The notes below the pieces were generated by a model. That model made no database searches. It was not told the origin of the DNA and saw only the letters and a list, made by a program, of their open reading frames with translations. The position numbers were made by a program, and so were the translations under genes. Positions 6,658 to 10,670 of a stretch of 10,670 bases of DNA are shown here, piece after piece (the stretch's first letter is position 1; each line of letters starts with the position of its first letter). Source of the DNA: Cyanobacteria bacterium NC_groundwater_1444_Ag_S-0.65um_54_12 (GTDB lineage: Bacteria > Cyanobacteriota > Sericytochromatia > S15B-MN24 > VGJW01); the NCBI GenBank assembly GCA_016267585.1, contig JACQUT010000231.1:1-10670 (forward strand), read 5' to 3'.

Positions 6658-6721
6658 TCCGCTGCAAGAAATTACCGCTCCCTTGATAAATTTATAATGG
6701 CGCGTTATCGTGTGCAGCGGA
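6658..6721. repeat. 64-bp imperfect palindrome with AT-rich centre
   Basis: Outer arms TCCGCTGCA (6658-6666) and TGCAGCGGA (6713-6721) are perfect 9-bp complements. The centre ATAAATTTAT (6686-6695) is a perfect palindrome with almost the same midpoint. Between them further short blocks pair (TTA/TA, CGC/GCG, CC/GG, TT/AA), interrupted by single mismatches that would be G-A in the - strand RNA. The whole element sits in the 188-bp gap between the NHL lipoprotein stop and the small lipoprotein start. No T-run follows on the - strand, so it is not a standard terminator. A small non-autonomous mobile element, a processing site or an operator are alternatives. Confidence 0.55.
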
Positions 6722-6754
6722 CAATACCGGTGAGCAGTTACAGTGCGATAGTTT

Positions 6755-8953
6755 CTAATAGCCGAAGATGAGCCGCAAAGGCTGCCCGCGTTTATTGCTG
6801 ACTAGCAATCGCTGTCTCTTGGAATCCCAGGCAATGTCAGTTGGGCCGTTCAGCTGACCGTTCTGCAGATCGCCATCTCGGTCTCCAGCAATGGTCGAGG
6901 CGTTGATGGGCATCATGTTTTCAGCAGAGCCAGTAAGTAAAAAGATCTGGTTCTTTAACTGATCTGCAACCAGGACACGACCTTTCGCATCAACAGCCAA
7001 ACCCATCGGCGAACCAAGGCCACCTTTCAGGATGTTTAGCTGCTTTGTCTTAGTATCGATTACTCTGATTTGCGATTGTGCGGGTTCGGTCACATAAAGG
7101 GCTGCGCCATCCCACGCTAAGCCATATGGCGCACTGAAGCTGGTGCTTGCAATCAGGCTATCGAGCAAACCAGTGACCGGTAACTTTTGGCCAGCTGCCT
7201 TAGCTGAGCCAACTACCTGGATCAGCGGATCAAAGAAGCGCAGGGTATCGTTCTTGTTATCGGCAATCACCAAGATCTTGCGCTGGGTTTGTGGATCGGT
7301 GTAAGCAATGATTCCTTTTGGATAGTTGAACTGAGCGTCACTGGCGCTGCCATCTTGAAGGCCAACTTTCCCAGATCCTGCGACTGTCTTGATGTTCAGT
7401 GCTACCAGATCGATGGCACGTATCCGCTGGTTGGAAGAATCGACTACATACAGGGTGTCATTATCGATAGCTAGCCCATTCGGTTCATCAAGCCTGGCCA
7501 GATTGGCTGGCCCATCATCGCCAGTATAGCCCGGTTGCCCTGTTCCCGCCAATACCTTGGTCATTCCGCTGACCGGTTCGATGGCAAGTATACGATGGTC
7601 GCTGGGATCAGCTACGTAAATAGTGCCGTCGGTGCCCACTGCCAAACCAGCAGCAGATAGAACGGTCGATCCAATCGTCTGCAAGGTCCCTATCCCACTG
7701 GTAGACCTGGGGGCAGGTGTTTCACTGCTACTGACCAAAGGAGTGGCAGTGGGAAGCGGAGTTGCAGGGATGCTGGTAGGTTCTGTGGTCGGTAATGCCG
7801 TTGGAATGCTGGTTGGCTGGGGTGACGTTGCTGGTGTCGGCGATCTGCTAGGCTGTGGCAGTGGGCGATCTAGCATCAGAGGCACTGGCGCTTGGCTAGC
7901 TTGCTCGGCGATTTTCTTGGCTTCTTGGGCGATCGCTTCCACGTTGACACGCCCTAGCGATGCAGTAACAAGCTGTGCCACTGCGGCTTTATTATCTCTA
8001 CTTTGGTTTCCAATCTCCGTTAGAATCTGATTAGTAGCAGCGGAGAGCGCTGCCATGGTGCGGCCTGCCGGAATAGCTACATCTGCCGCAGCCTGTGCTA
8101 ATAGCCGGGAATTGGTCGCCGTATTTGATAGTAGATAGTCAAAGCTTGGCGCCTTGGTAAATTCATTAGTGCCATCAAGCACCTGCATCGCGCTGGTAAG
8201 CTGTTCTGGTTCTAGATAAGCAATCAGATTCGCTAATTGAGCAGTCTTGAAGCCACGGAATCCTTTGCTGACATCTAGCTCCTGGCGCACACCAGAAAGC
8301 ACTGCTGAACTGAAGGCTACCATGGTAGAAGCGGGAGTTACATCTAGCTTGCGTTCCCCTCGTTCAAAGCTTTCCAAACGCAAAGGGGCCGCCATGAAAC
8401 CAGTCATGACCTGCCCAGCAACCGAGGTGGCTTGTACCATCAGAGCTCTGCGGCGTTGCGTTGCGGGTATGTCAACCGAATAGTGACCTATAGCGTTCGT
8501 GCGAACAATACCTATGCGTTCTGCTGTCAAGGCATCTACTACCTCGATCTGAACTATTCGCTCAGCGCTATCCACTAGCTGAATTTCACGTGAATAAGGC
8601 AGCTGCATCAGTCGATAAGGAGTGACGTTGGCTAGCGGCGTCACCTGCACCAGTGGAGTTACGTTAGCCAATGGGGTGACATTGGCAAGTGGAGTTACAT
8701 TGGCCAATGGAGTTACGTTAGCCAGCGGGGTGACATTGGCTAACTGCTTGCTAGAAGAAAAAGGTGTCAGCTCACCTAGCTTAGCGCTCAAGGGCGTAGA
8801 ACCAGGAGGGCCAATCCTGACAGCGCCGCTAATTCGCATCATGTTAGCAGGCACTGGATCAGCTGGTCGGCCCAGCACCAGCGAAGCTATACCAAGAGCG
8901 GCGCATCCCGTGAGGTTTACCAGGCTTACTGTCAGCCATAACAACTGCTTCAT
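6755..8953 (-). CDS. NHL-repeat beta-propeller lipoprotein with hexapeptide repeat and Pro/Ser/Thr linker
   Basis: This 732-aa protein has a signal peptide ending in lipobox LTGC (Cys17). Residues 71-112 are seven copies of a LANVTP hexapeptide, one changed to LVQVTP. Residues about 120-195 look like a carboxypeptidase-regulatory-like domain (AERIGIVRTNAIGHYSVDIP). Residues 200-355 are mostly helical and Ala-rich. Residues 363-417 form a Pro/Ser/Thr linker. Residues about 425-732 contain NHL repeats (GLAVGTDGTIYVADPSDHRI, PNGLAIDNDTLYVVDSSNQR, YGLAWDGAALYVTEPAQSQI, MGLAVDAKGRVLVADQLKNQ), which fold as a beta-propeller. Such propellers usually bind proteins or sugars; no catalytic residues were recognised. 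The protein should be anchored on the outer face of a membrane with the propeller displayed through the linker. Its ATG overlaps the stop of the preceding membrane-protein gene as ATGA, which suggests translational coupling. Confidence 0.92.
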   Translation of the reverse strand: MKQLLWLTVSLVNLTGCAALGIASLVLGRPADPVPANMMRISGAVRIGPPGSTPLSAKLGELTPFSSSKQLANVTPLANVTPLANVTPLANVTPLANVTPLVQVTPLANVTPYRLMQLPYSREIQLVDSAERIVQIEVVDALTAERIGIVRTNAIGHYSVDIPATQRRRALMVQATSVAGQVMTGFMAAPLRLESFERGERKLDVTPASTMVAFSSAVLSGVRQELDVSKGFRGFKTAQLANLIAYLEPEQLTSAMQVLDGTNEFTKAPSFDYLLSNTATNSRLLAQAAADVAIPAGRTMAALSAATNQILTEIGNQSRDNKAAVAQLVTASLGRVNVEAIAQEAKKIAEQASQAPVPLMLDRPLPQPSRSPTPATSPQPTSIPTALPTTEPTSIPATPLPTATPLVSSSETPAPRSTSGIGTLQTIGSTVLSAAGLAVGTDGTIYVADPSDHRILAIEPVSGMTKVLAGTGQPGYTGDDGPANLARLDEPNGLAIDNDTLYVVDSSNQRIRAIDLVALNIKTVAGSGKVGLQDGSASDAQFNYPKGIIAYTDPQTQRKILVIADNKNDTLRFFDPLIQVVGSAKAAGQKLPVTGLLDSLIASTSFSAPYGLAWDGAALYVTEPAQSQIRVIDTKTKQLNILKGGLGSPMGLAVDAKGRVLVADQLKNQIFLLTGSAENMMPINASTIAGDRDGDLQNGQLNGPTDIAWDSKRQRLLVSNKRGQPLRLIFGY
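7703..7867 (-). repeat. Pro/Ser/Thr-rich linker coding region
   Basis: Residues 363-417 of the NHL lipoprotein are almost only Pro, Ser, Thr and Ala, with partly repeated PTSIP and TPLP motifs. They separate the helical region from the propeller and probably act as an extended spacer. Confidence 0.75.
8618..8743 (-). repeat. Seven-copy 18-bp tandem repeat encoding LANVTP
   Basis: Exactly seven 18-bp units encode residues 71-112 of the NHL lipoprotein. Copies differ mainly at third codon positions. The copy at 8636-8653 is the most diverged and encodes LVQVTP. Units 8654-8671 and 8708-8725 match at 17 of 18 bases and the units next to them at 15 of 18, so a 54-bp higher-order period is also visible. 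Confidence 0.95.
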
Positions 8954-9315
8954 TGAGATTCATCTCCAGAAAAAAATCGGCGCTGTGCAACAAAAAAAGC
9001 ATCGATAGGTGCCACGACAGAAACCATCAGGATACCGGTACCGCCAACACTTAGCAGGAATTCGTTTTTTTGTAGATAACCCAACACCGCCATGCCGGAG
9101 AGACCGATGGTGATCGAGACAAAAAATATTCCTCGAGACCATTCACCCGCGGATAATTGCCCAGCACCTGGCAATAAAAGGGAATACATGGCAGCGTCAA
9201 TTGGTGCTACCGGAACAGATCGAGAAGCCTCTTTGCTCCAGGCCGAATGAGGTGTAAAGGCAAGAAAAACAGTCAACCCATAGACTACTGGCTGGTTTGA
9301 CGTCAGGCTGGCCAT
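8950..9315 (-). CDS. Small membrane protein, DUF5683-like
   Basis: This 121-aa protein has three likely membrane segments (about 9-25, 62-80 and 87-110) and the motif YSLLLPGAGQLSAGEWSRG (44-62), which is typical of DUF5683-type small membrane proteins (LPGxGQ followed by a short G-x-W/Y stretch). Their function is unknown, although they often sit beside envelope protein genes. VAPIDA occurs twice (36-41 and 101-106). The stop TGA (8950-8952) overlaps the ATG (8951-8953) of the NHL lipoprotein gene, so the two are translated in sequence and probably cooperate. The ATG at 9313-9315 is only 22 bp from the divergent ffh start. A GAGAGGA tract lies rather far upstream (about 14 bases). A weak -10-like TATAGA lies on the - strand at 9333-9338. 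The first membrane segment could instead be a signal peptide. Confidence 0.82.
   Translation of the reverse strand: MASLTSNQPVVYGLTVFLAFTPHSAWSKEASRSVPVAPIDAAMYSLLLPGAGQLSAGEWSRGIFFVSITIGLSGMAVLGYLQKNEFLLSVGGTGILMVSVVAPIDAFFVAQRRFFSGDESQ
8964..8967 (-). promoter_or_regulatory. Ribosome binding site of the NHL lipoprotein gene
   Basis: On the - strand GGAG lies 10 bases before ATG 8953, inside the end of the upstream membrane-protein gene. Together with the ATGA overlap it supports this start. Confidence 0.6.
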
Positions 9316-9325
9316 CGGTTAGGAT
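9297..9325 (+). promoter_or_regulatory. Probable sigma-70-type promoter of ffh
   Basis: TTGACG (9297-9302) and TAGGAT (9320-9325) match the -35 and -10 consensus at 5 and 4 of 6 bases, with the ideal 17-bp spacing. Transcription would start near 9332, about 6 bases before the ffh ATG. The -35 box lies inside the start of the divergent membrane-protein gene. Confidence 0.6.
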
Positions 9326-9337
9326 CATCCTCTCTAT

Positions 9338-10670
9338 ATGTTTGAATCCCTGAGTGAGAAACTTCAAAACCTTTTCAAGAAACTTCGTGGCCAAAGCCGG
9401 CTGACGGAAGAAAACATTGCTGATGCTCTGCGCGAAGTACGACGTGCGTTGTTGGAAGCAGACGTAGCGCTAGGAGTAACAAAAGAATTCATTGGCAGGG
9501 TCAAGGAACAGGCCATAGGACAGGATGCGCTAGCTGGTCTTGCTCCAGCGCAGCAGCTTATCAAGATCGTTCATGAAGAACTTGTTCGGTTGCTAGGTGG
9601 CCAAATAGCTTCGCTAATGGTAGCACAACCTCCTCCTACTATTATTCTACTTGTCGGTCTGCAAGGATCGGGTAAAACGACGACAGCCGCCAAGTTAGCG
9701 CTACATCTTCGGCGGCAAGGACGACGTCCGCTATTAGCAGCTTGTGATATTTACCGGCCAGCAGCTAGCAAACAATTAGAAATCCTGGGCAAGCAGGTAG
9801 ATGTGCCGGTTTTCGTGTCAACCCAGGATAAGCGAGTACTGGAAATAGCGCAGAATGCACGTGATCTTGCTTGCAAGGAGTCTTACGATACTCTGATCGT
9901 AGATACTGCAGGGCGATTGCACGTCGCTACCGAAATGATGGAAGAAGTCAGTGCGCTGAAAGCCTTGCTGTCACCACATGAAATCCTCCTGGTAGTAGAT
10001 GCCATGATGGGGCAAGATGCAGTACGCACAGCAGCGGCTTTTCATGATCATTTACGACTAAGCGGCATTATCCTGACCAAGCTAGATGGGGATACCCGTG
10101 GCGGAGCTGCACTTTCAGTTAAACAAGTGACAGGTTGCCCGATAAAGTTTGCTGCGGTAGGTGAGAAACTAGACGCTCTCGAGCCCTTCCATCCCGATCG
10201 CATTGCAACGCGGATCATCGGCATGGGGGATATATTAACCTTGATCGAAAAGGCCCAGCAGGTTATCGACCCGACCGATGTCAAGCAATTAGAACAGAAA
10301 CTTAGAAAGGCCGAGTTGAACTTGGAAGACTTCTTGGCCCAGTTGTCACAAATTAAAAAGCTTGGGTCCATGGAGCAGATTTTAGGGATGCTACCGATTC
10401 CGGGTCTTTCAGTAGCCTTAAAAAAAGCGAATATCCAGGAAGGTGAGAGGCAATTCAAGCGAATGGAGGTCATTATTGGTTCGATGACTCCTCATGAACG
10501 ACAACATCCGGAAATAATAGATCGTTCACGAAAAAATCGCATTGCCAACGGTTCAGGTACGTCCATGCAAGAAGTGAGCAAGCTTCTGAAAGACTTTGAA
10601 CAGATGCGACAGATTATGAAACAATTGTCTGGTTTTCAAAAAAAGCTTGGCAAAAAACTCCCTAAACTTA
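9338..10670 (+). CDS. ffh: Signal recognition particle GTPase Ffh (SRP54), 3' partial
   Basis: Ffh binds 4.5S/6S RNA and signal sequences of nascent membrane proteins and, with FtsY, delivers ribosomes to the membrane. The 444 visible residues are nearly the whole protein; no stop is reached before the window ends. The order is N domain (1-90, starting MFESLSEKL), G domain with P-loop GLQGSGKTT (107-115), DIYRPAA (137-143), DTAGR (189-193), TKLDGDTRGGAALS (247-260) and VGEKLDALEPF (274-284), then the M domain from about 325 with a GSMEQILGMLPIPG loop and the SRP-RNA-binding helix-turn-helix RIANGSGTSMQEV (401-413). An in-frame TAG at 9320-9322 excludes any longer start. There is no Shine-Dalgarno at normal spacing, which agrees with the predicted very short leader. 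All GTPase motifs are intact, so the protein should be functional. Confidence 0.97.
   Translation, partial: MFESLSEKLQNLFKKLRGQSRLTEENIADALREVRRALLEADVALGVTKEFIGRVKEQAIGQDALAGLAPAQQLIKIVHEELVRLLGGQIASLMVAQPPPTIILLVGLQGSGKTTTAAKLALHLRRQGRRPLLAACDIYRPAASKQLEILGKQVDVPVFVSTQDKRVLEIAQNARDLACKESYDTLIVDTAGRLHVATEMMEEVSALKALLSPHEILLVVDAMMGQDAVRTAAAFHDHLRLSGIILTKLDGDTRGGAALSVKQVTGCPIKFAAVGEKLDALEPFHPDRIATRIIGMGDILTLIEKAQQVIDPTDVKQLEQKLRKAELNLEDFLAQLSQIKKLGSMEQILGMLPIPGLSVALKKANIQEGERQFKRMEVIIGSMTPHERQHPEIIDRSRKNRIANGSGTSMQEVSKLLKDFEQMRQIMKQLSGFQKKLGKKLPKL

Noticed and set aside
6693..6698. A perfect TATAAT on the + strand
   Set aside because: No matching -35 at 16-18 bp and no + strand gene downstream until 9338; it belongs to the AT-rich centre of the 64-bp palindrome.
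8618..8743. Regularly spaced repeats considered as a CRISPR array
   Set aside because: The 18-bp units are directly adjacent without spacers and encode a protein repeat in frame.
8622..9008. A + strand open frame with repeated GVTLAN/GVTLAS units
   Set aside because: It is the antisense of the LANVTP tandem repeat in the NHL lipoprotein gene; it has no signal or domain of its own, while the opposite strand is clearly coding.
10048..10473. A 141-codon - strand open frame at the right end
   Set aside because: It lies antisense to the conserved G and M domains of ffh and encodes no recognisable protein.

Overview
The window is a compact bacterial chromosome segment with roughly half G+C. It encodes envelope proteins plus one near-complete housekeeping gene, ffh, the protein subunit of the signal recognition particle. 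No rRNA, tRNA, CRISPR array, transposase or phage gene was recognised. The organism cannot be named from this sequence. Several lipoproteins with clear lipoboxes, a DUF2993/LmeA-like protein, an NHL-propeller lipoprotein with a Ser/Pro/Thr linker, two HIP1-type octamers (GCGATCGC) and many GCTAGC palindromes would fit a little-studied lineage, possibly a relative of non-photosynthetic Cyanobacteriota. That placement is a low-confidence guess.

Left part (1-2650): the 3' portion of a large DUF2993/AsmA-like repeat protein on the + strand runs tail-to-tail into a glycerophosphodiester phosphodiesterase on the - strand, with only 9 bp between them. Centre-left (2651-5912): a 65-bp divergent region is followed by a + strand run of a 453-aa lipoprotein of unknown function, a small DUF167/YggU protein and an exported zinc-dependent phospholipase C/P1 nuclease-like protein. 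These three are separated by 16 and 22 bp and probably form an operon. A small four-helix membrane protein (DUF6790-like) follows after a 95-bp gap.

Centre (5913-6754): a sparse zone holding a possible hydrolase gene remnant, a small - strand lipoprotein and a 64-bp imperfect palindrome. Right part (6755-9315): a two-gene - strand unit overlapping by ATGA, made of a small DUF5683-like membrane protein and a 732-aa lipoprotein with a seven-copy hexapeptide repeat and a C-terminal NHL beta-propeller. It diverges from ffh (9338 to the window end) across only 22 bp, and the likely ffh promoter gives an almost leaderless mRNA.

Taken together, most genes act at the membrane or outside it: lipid-binding or phospholipid-cleaving proteins on the left, lipoproteins throughout, and the protein-targeting GTPase on the right. 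Direct functional coupling between the blocks is not shown. The most unusual items are the PLC-like protein that appears to lack two zinc-ligand histidines, the repeat-bearing NHL lipoprotein coupled to its membrane partner, and the 64-bp intergenic palindrome.
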